NCBI RefSeq assembly: GCF_016841685.1
Contig: NZ_JAENYR010000027.1
Span: 8,310-42,108 of the forward strand
Direction of reading: 5' to 3'
Origin: Thiohalomonas denitrificans
GTDB taxonomy: Bacteria; Pseudomonadota; Gammaproteobacteria; Thiohalomonadales; Thiohalomonadaceae
DNA: 33,799 nucleotides
Below the pieces are notes generated by a model, which saw only the letters and a list, made by a program, of their open reading frames with translations, was not told where the DNA came from and ran no database searches. Below, in pieces: positions 9,370 to 16,527 of this stretch. The position numbers were made by a program, and so were the translations under genes. Within the stretch, counting starts at the first letter, position 1. Each line of letters begins with the position of its first letter.

Positions 9370-10254
9370 ATGTATTTCGATGTCGCGGGGGTGGAGGTCT
9401 CGCCCTGGCTCCCCCCGCTGGTGGGGTTTGCGATTTCGCTGTTCACCTCCATGGGTGGCGTTTCGGGCGCCTTCCTGTTGCTGCCGTTTCAGGTGAGCGT
9501 CCTTGGCTTCACCAGCCCGGCGGTCAGCGCCACCAACCAGGTGTTTAACGTAGTGGCCACGCCGAGCGGGATCTACCGTTACCTGCGGGAGGGGCGCATG
9601 GTCTGGCCTCTGGCGTGGGTTATCGTGGCGGGGACACTACCGGGCGTGGCACTTGGCGCTCTGCTGCGCATTGCCTTGCTGCCAGACGCCCGTGACTTCA
9701 AGCTTTTTGTAGCAGCGGTTCTTCTCTACATCGGGCTGCGACTCGGACGCGACATCCTCTCGCGCGGCCAACGGCCGGGGGGCCCGCCTCAGACGGCGAC
9801 CGTGGTACCTGCGCGCATTCCCTTCCGCATCGCCTATCGCTACGGCGGCGAACTGTTCACCGCCAATCGCTGGGGCGTGTTTGCCCTAGCCCTGATCGTC
9901 GGCGTAATCGGCGGCGCCTACGGGATCGGTGGCGGAGCGATTATGGCCCCGTTTCTGGTCAGCCTGTTCGCGCTGCCGGTGCATACGGTCGCCGGGGCCA
10001 CGCTGCTGGGTACGTTGGTTACCTCCGTGGCGGGAGTCGCCTTTTACCACTTGATTGCCCCGGTTTTTCCCCACATGGCGGTCGCCCCGGATTGGGGCCT
10101 CGGCCTGCTGTTCGGCCTGGGCGGTGCTGCGGGCATGTATAGCGGGGCGCGGCTTCAGCGTTACGTCCCCGCCCGTACGCTGAAGTTGCTGCTCGTGGTC
10201 TGCCTGGTGGGTCCTGCGGCGGGTTACGTTTACGAGTTTTTCGTTGGGGGATAA
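9370..10254 (+). CDS. TSUP family anion exporter (TauE/SafE)
   Basis: A 294-residue membrane protein with about eight hydrophobic segments arranged as two related halves. The halves begin with GGVSGAFLLLPF (about residue 33) and GGAYGIGGGAIMAPF (about 200), typical of the sulfite exporter TauE/SafE (TSUP) family, which moves sulfite, sulfonates or related organic anions out of or into the cell. The exact substrate cannot be read from sequence. The ATG at 9370 is preferred over the upstream TTG at 9316 because AGGAG lies just ahead and the membrane domain starts directly after it. The neighbouring ion antiporters suggest a general ion or anion-balance setting, but no sulfur-metabolism gene is adjacent. 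Confidence 0.88.
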   Translation: MYFDVAGVEVSPWLPPLVGFAISLFTSMGGVSGAFLLLPFQVSVLGFTSPAVSATNQVFNVVATPSGIYRYLREGRMVWPLAWVIVAGTLPGVALGALLRIALLPDARDFKLFVAAVLLYIGLRLGRDILSRGQRPGGPPQTATVVPARIPFRIAYRYGGELFTANRWGVFALALIVGVIGGAYGIGGGAIMAPFLVSLFALPVHTVAGATLLGTLVTSVAGVAFYHLIAPVFPHMAVAPDWGLGLLFGLGGAAGMYSGARLQRYVPARTLKLLLVVCLVGPAAGYVYEFFVGG

Positions 10255-10390
10255 CTGGCCAGATCACTTCGGTCGAGCGGTGTCCTGTCACATTACATGG
10301 TTCATGGTTCCTGTTTCCGTGAAAGTCCATCAAGCGCGTCCCACCCGTGGGTCAGCATCCGCTTATCAGGGAACCTCTAAAAGTCAATTT

Positions 10391-10465
10391 TTCATCACTC
10401 CCGCCAAAGCGGCAGTCCAGTAGAATCAAACGGCAGGATTTCCGCTTTTGCGGAATAACGAATTT
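10391..10465. repeat. Degenerate palindromic repeat in intergenic region
   Basis: Within the 282-base gap 10255-10536, an imperfect inverted repeat pairs CTCCCGCCAAAGCGG (about 10398) with CCGCTTTTGCGGAATAACG (about 10442). It resembles a worn copy of the widespread ATTCCCGCTTTCGCGGGAATGA type of intergenic repeat. The sequence GGGAACCTCTAA just before it could be an old element border. No gene was seen in the gap. Confidence 0.45.
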
Positions 10466-10536
10466 ATAGAAGTGCCCTCAAGCCGCTTGAAAGTTTGGTG
10501 ACTGCAAAAGATTGCTGGCGTGACAGCGTTGAACCT

Positions 10537-10767
10537 CTACATGACACCCATACCGACATCGCTCAGGCTCGTGCCCGAGCGCATCTTTCGGGCCAGCTCT
10601 TCCACCTGTTCGGCAGCATCATGCAGTTCATCCGAGAGAGCCTCCTGGATGAAGAGCGCCAACTGTTCAAAATCATTGTCCGGAATCGTTTCCAATGCTT
10701 TCTTGTCCAGCAGTACCCGAAAGGACTCTACGACTTTTTGTGCGCGGTCCCGCTGTCGTTCGGTCAT
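10537..10767 (-). CDS. Small hypothetical protein, helical
   Basis: A 76-residue, charged, largely alpha-helical protein (VVESFRVLLDKKALETIPD; then AAEQVEELARKMRSG) with no signal, membrane segment or cysteine. It was not matched to a family. It is thought real because an excellent AAGGAG lies 9 bases before the ATG and the composition is that of a folded soluble protein. It lies 53 bases downstream of the cytosine deaminase gene on the same strand and may share its transcript. A role as a small regulatory or adaptor protein would be a guess. Confidence 0.6.
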   Translation of the reverse strand: MTERQRDRAQKVVESFRVLLDKKALETIPDNDFEQLALFIQEALSDELHDAAEQVEELARKMRSGTSLSDVGMGVM

Positions 10768-10820
10768 GAGTCAAGCTCCTTGCTGAATCGTACTATGCGG
10801 ATCCGTAAATGGCCTCGCCT

Positions 10821-11276
10821 CTATTCACTCTCGCCAATGTCTTCATTCCAGATATCGGGGGATTGCTGAATGAATCGCCGCATCAATTCGGTGCATCCCG
10901 GGTCATTGAGCTCAACCACCTGAATGCCCGCTTCGCGGAGCCAGTCCAGGTGACCGGCGAAATTTTCGCACTCGCCGATAACCACCGTTCCGATGCGAAA
11001 CTGGCGGATGAGTCCTGAACAATACCAGCACGGCGCCAGTGTGGTGACGAGGATCTTGTCGCGGTAGGTGGTTTGCCTGCCCGCTTTTCGAAATGCGTCG
11101 GTTTCGCCGTGGGCTGAAGGATCATTATCCTGCACCCGCCGATTACGGCCGCGGCTCAGCACTCTTCCCCGTGAGTCGAACATGGCTGCGCCGACGGGCA
11201 CGCCGCCCTCCTCGAAGCCGGCCTGCGCCTCTTCATAAGCGGGTTTTAACAGCGCAAGCCAATCCTTAGCGTCCAT
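10821..11276 (-). CDS. Cytosine deaminase-like protein (Fcy1 type)
   Basis: A 151-residue member of the zinc cytidine/deoxycytidylate deaminase fold. Zinc ligands and catalytic acid are in order: HGE with H56 and E58, and PCWYC with C83 and C86. The overall pattern is strikingly that of yeast-type cytosine deaminase: GGVPVGAAMFD near residue 24, IGTVVIGECENFAG near 94, and a C-terminus QQSPDIWNEDIGES comparable to the RPQDWFEDIGE end of Fcy1. It probably deaminates cytosine or a related heterocycle in the cytoplasm. This is unlike the bacterial amidohydrolase-type CodA. A tRNA adenosine deaminase (TadA) is less likely given the C-terminal match. Confidence 0.82.
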   Translation of the reverse strand: MDAKDWLALLKPAYEEAQAGFEEGGVPVGAAMFDSRGRVLSRGRNRRVQDNDPSAHGETDAFRKAGRQTTYRDKILVTTLAPCWYCSGLIRQFRIGTVVIGECENFAGHLDWLREAGIQVVELNDPGCTELMRRFIQQSPDIWNEDIGESE

Positions 11277-11298
11277 CGCTCTACCGTTTGGTCAGGCT

Positions 11299-11390
11299 TA
11301 GTGGTCCATGCGGGAAATCATGTAAATCTCAGAGCCCCGCTAATGATTCAAGGCAAGGCGCACTCCACAGGTTTCCCGCATGGGCCACTA
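11299..11390. repeat. Palindromic element between deaminase and GYD genes
   Basis: Arms 11299-11317 and 11372-11390 are inverted copies (18 of 19, core CATGCGGGAAA), about 92 bases in total. The right arm includes the stop codon of the GYD-domain gene (11388-11390), so the hairpin begins right at the end of that reading frame. The interior contains CAAGGCAAGGCGC, a word also present in the large element at 19089-19408. It may serve as a terminator-like hairpin, though no T run follows. Confidence 0.7.
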
Positions 11391-11780
11391 GGGCAATTCC
11401 GAAATCAGGTTCCCGTACTGCTCTTCCGTAAACAGCCGATGGGTCTTGGTCCGAACGTTACCGCCCGAGGCAATGGCAAGAGCCATTTTGGCGACCGCCT
11501 CCTCGCCGGGGGCTTCAACAATGAAGATCGTATCGAATTCACTGCCCAGGATTCCGTAGAAGGTCTTCATCTCACCGCCCATACTCCGCACAATCTCCTT
11601 CGCCGTTTCGACCCGTGCCGGACTCTCCCTGATATTTTCGGTGCCCTGCGCCGTGAAGCTAAAGAAGATTGCATACAGTTTCATCGGTTCACCGCTTTGG
11701 TCAGGTTCTTGTGCAAGGGAATGGGTCGATAAAGGAACGAGTACCAATGATAGAAGCAGTGCCAGCGTCCTGCCGTTCAT
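11388..11780 (-). CDS. Exported GYD-domain protein
   Basis: A 130-residue protein with a Sec signal peptide (MNGRTLALLLSLVLVPLSTH, likely cleaved after SLAQ near residue 24) and a mature GYD domain: MKLYAIFFSFTAQG, then RVETAKEIVRSMGGEMKTFYGILG and FDTIFIVEAPGEEAVAKM, ending TKTHRLFTEEQY. GYD proteins are small ferredoxin-like-fold proteins of unclear function; periplasmic export is unusual, as most are cytoplasmic. The ATG at 11780 is chosen over longer frames because AAGGAG precedes it and the signal peptide starts there. Its stop codon is embedded in the palindromic element 11299-11390. Confidence 0.78.
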   Translation of the reverse strand: MNGRTLALLLSLVLVPLSTHSLAQEPDQSGEPMKLYAIFFSFTAQGTENIRESPARVETAKEIVRSMGGEMKTFYGILGSEFDTIFIVEAPGEEAVAKMALAIASGGNVRTKTHRLFTEEQYGNLISELP

Positions 11781-11862
11781 ACGATTCTCCTTCGATGTTT
11801 CGGTGTGCGCTCTGCCTCGTACGGCTCTTCCAGGAAATGACCCGCGTGTACGCGTATTGTAG

Positions 11863-12100
11863 TCACTCTCGCAGTAATCTCCTTTCTGACGCCGAGTCTT
11901 GGCCACGCGCGGCTGCCATGCTGCGCCGGAATCGCAGCAGCGCCAGGAGAAAAAGGGCAACTCCGATTCCAGCGGTGACTGAAAGCCGGATCCAGACCTC
12001 CGCCAGTGTGGCTCTGCGGAAAACTACCGCCTGTGCCAGGCTGACAAAGCGGGTGGAGGGCGAGAGCTGCATGAAAAAGACATCAACGACAAACCTATCG
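11863..12100 (-). pseudogene. C-terminal remnant of an ABC-2 type transporter permease
   Basis: About 70 residues reading FMQLSPSTRFVSLAQAVVFR, then RATLAEVW, a hydrophobic segment, and ALLRFRRSMAAAR match the extreme C-terminus of ABC-2 permeases (YhhJ/DrrB-like, which end P-T-T-H-F-V-x-x-x-Q-A-I-x-x-R-G-A ... ALLRFRRSM). The upstream 300 or so residues are absent: the frame runs directly into the palindromic repeat 12121-12209, whose translation supplies the spurious N-terminus. No partner ATPase is nearby. It is a truncated, non-functional relic. Confidence 0.7.
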
Positions 12101-12120
12101 GCTTCGCTATTGATTCCCGC

Positions 12121-12209
12121 TGTCATTACGAGGAGCCCCAGCGACGAAGTAATCTCCTGCTCCCAAGACAACAGATTGCCGCGTCGCCTGCGGCTCGTCG
12201 CAATGACGG
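12121..12209. repeat. Palindromic repeat, TGTCATTRCGAGGAGCC family (copy 1)
   Basis: The sequence starts TGTCATTACGAGGAGC and ends with its imperfect inverted copy GCTCGTCGCAATGACGG. It belongs to a widely dispersed intergenic palindrome family; a second, tighter copy is at 14788-14873. It abuts the truncated ABC-2 permease, suggesting that it marks the deletion or insertion point. Confidence 0.75.
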
Positions 12210-12213
12210 CCAA

Positions 12214-12471
12214 GAGTTGATCAATCGATTGGCGCTGCGGAGCGGTGCAATGACGGCCAGGAGTTCATCATTGATTCGGGCCTGTGCGGCAGGGGGGTAT
12301 GCTCGCAAGGGACGATGGAGTGGCACTCAAGGCCAATAGAGGGAAGTCGCCAGCCGGTGGAACCTCACGGCTGTTCCCTCATCTGAATTGCAGTATTATC
12401 TTCCGTTTGCGCAGGGCGGTGACAACTCCCTCGCCTCGATTTCCTTGATTTCTTTAAAGAGCGGAGTGCTT
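12214..12471. other. Intergenic stretch with partial repeat copies upstream of aguB
   Basis: There is a partial second copy of the repeat tail (GGTGCAATGACGGCCAGGAG at about 12244). It is followed by a 24-base block (12262-12285) that recurs with one mismatch at 14673-14696 and more loosely at 14977-15000. No gene was seen. Confidence 0.55.
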
Positions 12472-13362
<891 letters not shown>

Positions 13363-13461
13363 ATAGCGGAGTCGGCGGATTACGCTCGGCTGCGCCCTCT
13401 GCGACCTTGCGGCAGATCGGTTACTATCTGGTCTGCCATTTCAAAACTTGACGAAGACAAA

Positions 13462-14586
13462 ATGATCGTAATTCTTCAGCCGAATGTGGAGCGGGATACG
13501 GAAGAGTACCATTCCGTCATGGAGTACCTCTCCAACCTGCCGGGCGTCAGTGTTCGGGTCCACGAAGAGCGCGGCGTCGAGCAGGTGCTAACCGAACTCT
13601 ACCTGGTCGGCAACACCAAGACGCTGGAAATGGAAGATATCGAGGTGCTGCCCGGTGTGGAGCGGGTGGTTCGCGTCTCGGAGGAGTATCGCATCCTTGG
13701 CCGCCACAAGGACGACCAGCGTCCCACTTCGTTCAACTACAATGGTGTCCACTTCGGACAGGACAACGTTCACGTGTTCGCCGGCCTGTGCGCCGTGGAT
13801 ACCCCTGAACATGTGGAGATCATGATGCGGACGCTGGCCGAGCATGACCAGGTCTGCACCCGTATGGGGGCCTACAAGCCCCGCACCAGCCCTTACTCTT
13901 TCCAGGGGCACGGCAAGACCTGCCTGCCTTATGTTTTCGAGCTGGCGGGCAAATACGGCATCAAGGTGATCGCGATGGAGATCACCCACGAATCCCATGT
14001 CGACGAAATCCACGACGCATTGCATGCCACCGGCAACCCGACCGGCGTGATGCTGCAGATCGGCACGCGCAATACCCAGAATTTTGAGTTACTCAAGGCG
14101 GTCGGTCGCCAGCGGGAGCTCCCGGTGCTTCTGAAACGCGGCTTCGGGATTACCCTGGAGGAGTCGCTGAACGCGGCCGAATACCTGGCGTCGGAAGGCA
14201 ACAGCAAGGTGATCTTCGCCCTGCGCGGCATGAAGACCAACATGGGCGATCCGCATCGAAACTTCGTCGATTTCTCCCATGTGCCGGTGGTGAAACGTCT
14301 TACCCGCATGCCCGTCTGCGTAGACCCATCGCACTCGGTGGGCACCCGGGACGCCTCACCCGACGGTCTGCTGGATGTCATGCACGTTACCGCCCAGGGG
14401 ATCGTCGCGGGCGCCAACATGGTACTCGCGGATTTCCACCCGCACCCCACCAAAGCCCTGGTGGACGGCCCGCAAGCACTCCAGCTCAACGAGTTGTCGT
14501 GGTTCCTGGACGATGTGCAGATCGCTCGTGAGGCATACGAGAAACGTTGTGCACGGGCCGAGCGGCATCGCAGTGAGGAGGCATAG
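13462..14586 (+). CDS. Type I-beta DAHP synthase-like enzyme with altered active-site motifs
   Basis: A 374-residue protein. The N-terminal ~80 residues form a ferredoxin-like domain as in the regulatory domain of Thermotoga-type DAHP synthase; the rest is the TIM barrel that condenses phosphoenolpyruvate and erythrose 4-phosphate at the head of the shikimate pathway. Seen motifs: GAYKPRTSPYSFQG (136-149), LLKRGF (223-228), VDPSHS (287-292). By my alignment to the Thermotoga enzyme the metal ligands would be C110, H291, D324 and D335. The usual AGPCSVE is AGLCAVD here, and the Glu ligand of VEVHPEP is replaced by Asp (LADFHPHP). It may be an active but divergent DAHP synthase or a paralogue with a changed substrate. 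Confidence 0.85.
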   Translation: MIVILQPNVERDTEEYHSVMEYLSNLPGVSVRVHEERGVEQVLTELYLVGNTKTLEMEDIEVLPGVERVVRVSEEYRILGRHKDDQRPTSFNYNGVHFGQDNVHVFAGLCAVDTPEHVEIMMRTLAEHDQVCTRMGAYKPRTSPYSFQGHGKTCLPYVFELAGKYGIKVIAMEITHESHVDEIHDALHATGNPTGVMLQIGTRNTQNFELLKAVGRQRELPVLLKRGFGITLEESLNAAEYLASEGNSKVIFALRGMKTNMGDPHRNFVDFSHVPVVKRLTRMPVCVDPSHSVGTRDASPDGLLDVMHVTAQGIVAGANMVLADFHPHPTKALVDGPQALQLNELSWFLDDVQIAREAYEKRCARAERHRSEEA

Positions 14587-14982
14587 GCGGGGACGCACGG
14601 TACGCGGTGGATAACCACGGGGAACACGGGGAAAGAAAAAACTCAAAACAACTTGTTTTACCCGTGGTTACCAGTTCTTCATTGATTCGGGCCTGTAGCA
14701 GGGGGGGTACTGCGCTTGATGAACCTCCCCTGTTGTCATTACGAGCACCGCCCGGTGCGGCCGCAAATCAACGACTAATTTCCCTCTTGTCATTGCGAGG
14801 AGCCTAAGCGACGCGGCAATCTGGTACTCGGCTCTTCGAGATTGCTTCGTCGCTTAGGCTTCTCGCAATGACAGCGTGGAGATTGCCGAGTCGCTGGAGC
14901 TCGGTTTTGGAAGGAGAACACGGGGGGAAAAAAAATCCGAACAACTTTTTTTACCCCTGTGTACCCCGTGGTTAACAGTTCG
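14587..14982. repeat. Composite repeat region between the DAHP synthase gene and ygfX
   Basis: This 396-base gap has no gene. It holds two related blocks in direct orientation: 14608-14696 (CCACGGGGAACACGGGGAAA, a purine run, TTTTACCCGTGGTTACCAG, then ATTGATTCGGGCCTGT) and 14915-15000 (AACACGGGG, purine run, TTTTTTACCCC, then CCCCGTGGTTAACAGTT and a GATTCGG tail). Each block is itself an imperfect palindrome of the 9-base word CACGGGGAA. Between them lies the hairpin 14788-14873. The second block runs into the 3' end of ygfX. Confidence 0.7.
14788..14873. repeat. Palindromic repeat, TGTCATTRCGAGGAGCC family (copy 2)
   Basis: Two 35-base arms (14788-14822 and 14839-14873) match as an inverted repeat at 32 of 35 positions, with a 16-base loop. 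The ends are TGTCATTGCGAG and CTCGCAATGACA. As RNA it would fold into one long hairpin. It is the better-preserved relative of 12121-12209. Confidence 0.85.
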
Positions 14983-15468
14983 TCACTGATTCGGCCTCTG
15001 CGACTCTGCGGCGGGTTTTTTCATCGGGAAATCTTCATCGGGTTTCATTCCCTCGATCCGAAGCCGTACTTTAAGTCTTCGAAACGTCACCGGGTCCAAC
15101 GCATCGCGCGGAAGGACCAGGGAGCGACGGCCGCCCTCGGTACGGAAGTTGAGGATGACGAGACCGGAGTTGAGGTAGGTATCACCCAGCAGGTCGGCTG
15201 GTAGAGCGTGGCCCGCCTCGTGCCAGTACCACTCCCCTTCGCGATTCCACTCCACCCAGACAGGCGCGCCGCCAAGCTCCGGACGTTTTTGCCAGGTTCG
15301 GACCGTCGCGGCCACCGCAATGAGTGAAAGAAGGAGCCGGAGAGAGAAAGGCAGCGGCGTCAGCCAGAGACTGGCAACGGCACCGATGCAAACGGCCGCA
15401 ACAACGCGCTTCAGGGCAGCAGAAGCGTGGGGTTCAATTCTGAGAGGTGCGTATGGATTCGATGACAC
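14983..15468 (-). CDS. ygfX: YgfX/CptA family membrane protein
   Basis: A protein of about 161 residues from a GTG start at 15468, overlapping the 3' end of sdhE by 35 bases. Two hydrophobic segments (about residues 20-55: VVAAVCIGAVASLWLTPL and LRLLLSLIAVAATV) are followed by a cytoplasmic beta-rich domain with EWYWHEAG and SLVLPRDAL, the pattern of YgfX. In E. coli ygfX is likewise encoded directly after sdhE; it has been described as an inner-membrane toxin-like protein acting on division proteins, but its link to sdhE is debated. AAGGAAG about seven bases ahead supports the GTG. The last dozen residues (KKPAAESQRPNQ) appear to be encoded by the invading repeat at 14977-15000 and beyond. 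Confidence 0.82.
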   Translation of the reverse strand: MSSNPYAPLRIEPHASAALKRVVAAVCIGAVASLWLTPLPFSLRLLLSLIAVAATVRTWQKRPELGGAPVWVEWNREGEWYWHEAGHALPADLLGDTYLNSGLVILNFRTEGGRRSLVLPRDALDPVTFRRLKVRLRIEGMKPDEDFPMKKPAAESQRPNQ

Positions 15469-15679
15469 GTGCCACTTCCTTGTCGTCCGGTTGCCTTGTC
15501 CCGAACAGGTAATCATGCAGGTCCTGGTCGGAGAGTTCCAGGACCTCCTCCTCGAAGACCCGCCGACCCGAATCGTCCATGGAGCCATAGCCGTGCCCCA
15601 GAAAACGCTGCAGAAGCAGATCGAGTTCGAGCATTCCCCGTCGGCAGCGCCAGTACAATTTTGACTGCGATTGACTCAT
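15434..15679 (-). CDS. sdhE: FAD assembly factor SdhE
   Basis: An 81-residue protein of the SdhE/Sdh5 family, which promotes covalent attachment of FAD to SdhA. The diagnostic RGxxE motif is present as R14-G15-x-x-E18 within WRCRRGMLELD, followed by the acidic helical bundle (SMDDSGRRVFEEEVLELSDQDLHDYLFG) typical of the family, at normal length. It starts 10 bases after the sdhB stop, the last step in a tight sdhCDAB-sdhE run, so it is made together with its flavoprotein client. Its 3' end overlaps ygfX. Confidence 0.93.
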   Translation of the reverse strand: MSQSQSKLYWRCRRGMLELDLLLQRFLGHGYGSMDDSGRRVFEEEVLELSDQDLHDYLFGTRQPDDKEVARVIESIRTSQN

Positions 15680-15689
15680 GGCCGGTTCT

Positions 15690-16388
15690 TCAGAGATTCC
15701 GCCGCAGCATCAGCTTGCGGATGTCGCCGATCGCGCGGCTCGGATTGAGTCCTTTGGGGCAGACGCTGGTGCAGTTCTGGATGGTGTGGCAGCGGAACAG
15801 TTTATAGGGCCCCTCCAACTCATCCAGACGCCGATCGGTATCTTCGTCGCGGGAGTCGGCCAGAAAGCGGGCGGACTGCAGCAGCGCAGCGGGGCCGCGG
15901 AATTTTTCCGGGTTCCACCAGTAGGAGGGGCAGGCGGTGGAGCAGCAGGCGCAGAGAATGCATTCGTAGAGTCCGTCCAGTTGCTCGCGCTCCTCCGGCG
16001 TTTGCAGCCGCTCCACCTCCGGCTCCGGGCTCTTGGCGGTGAGGTAGGGGCGCACCGCCCGGTAGTGGCGGAAGAACTGGGTCAGGTCTACCACCAGGTC
16101 GCGAATCACCGGCTGCCCCGGCAGCGGCCGCACTTCCACCGGCTCTTTCAGTTCGGAGAGCCGGGTTGTGCAGGCCAGCTTGTTGGTGCCATTGATGTTC
16201 ATTCCATCGGAGCCGCAGACCCCCTCTCCGCAGGAGTGTCGAAAGGTCAGCGTCGAATCCTGCTCCGCCTTGATGACCAGCAGGGCATCACGAAGCATCA
16301 TGCCGTTCTCGACTCTGTCGAGCGTATAGGACTGCATATACGGCTCGCGGTCAGTCTCCGGATTGTAGCGGTAGATCCTGAATTGCAT
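15690..16388 (-). CDS. sdhB: Succinate dehydrogenase iron-sulfur subunit
   Basis: A 232-residue protein carrying the three electron-transfer clusters of complex II. The 2Fe-2S site is C53, C58, D61 and C73 (SCGEGVCGSDGMNINGT), with the Asp replacing the third Cys as in E. coli SdhB. The 4Fe-4S motif is CILCACCSTACP and the 3Fe-4S motif CHTIQNCTSVCPKGLNP. The ATG at 16388 gives the normal N-terminus MQFRIYRYNPE; an in-frame TTG at 16403 lies in the upstream repeat. Unusually for this operon, 139 bases separate it from sdhA, occupied by the palindromic element 16404-16521. Confidence 0.95.
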   Translation of the reverse strand: MQFRIYRYNPETDREPYMQSYTLDRVENGMMLRDALLVIKAEQDSTLTFRHSCGEGVCGSDGMNINGTNKLACTTRLSELKEPVEVRPLPGQPVIRDLVVDLTQFFRHYRAVRPYLTAKSPEPEVERLQTPEEREQLDGLYECILCACCSTACPSYWWNPEKFRGPAALLQSARFLADSRDEDTDRRLDELEGPYKLFRCHTIQNCTSVCPKGLNPSRAIGDIRKLMLRRNL

Positions 16389-16403
16389 GTTTCTATGACT
16401 CAA

Positions 16404-16521
16404 AACCGCAAAGCGCGCAAAGACAGGAATGAAAGGTTTCCACCGAGTATGCTTTCAAGTTTCTCTCTAGGCCCATAGTCACAAATATCACCCCTTGCAG
16501 TTCTTTGCGCACTTTGCGGTT
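16404..16521. repeat. Palindromic element inside the sdh operon, 9-base periodic arms (CGCAAAG type)
   Basis: Arms 16404-16423 and 16502-16521 are inverted copies at 19 of 20 positions. Each contains CGCAAAG twice at 9-base spacing (CGCAAAGCG-CGCAAAGAC on the left; the right arm's reverse complement is CGCAAAGTG-CGCAAAGAA). The element, including its 78-base loop, fills the sdhA-sdhB gap, so it is transcribed within the operon mRNA and could form a long-range hairpin between the two cistrons. Confidence 0.85.
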
Positions 16522-16527
16522 AGCTTG

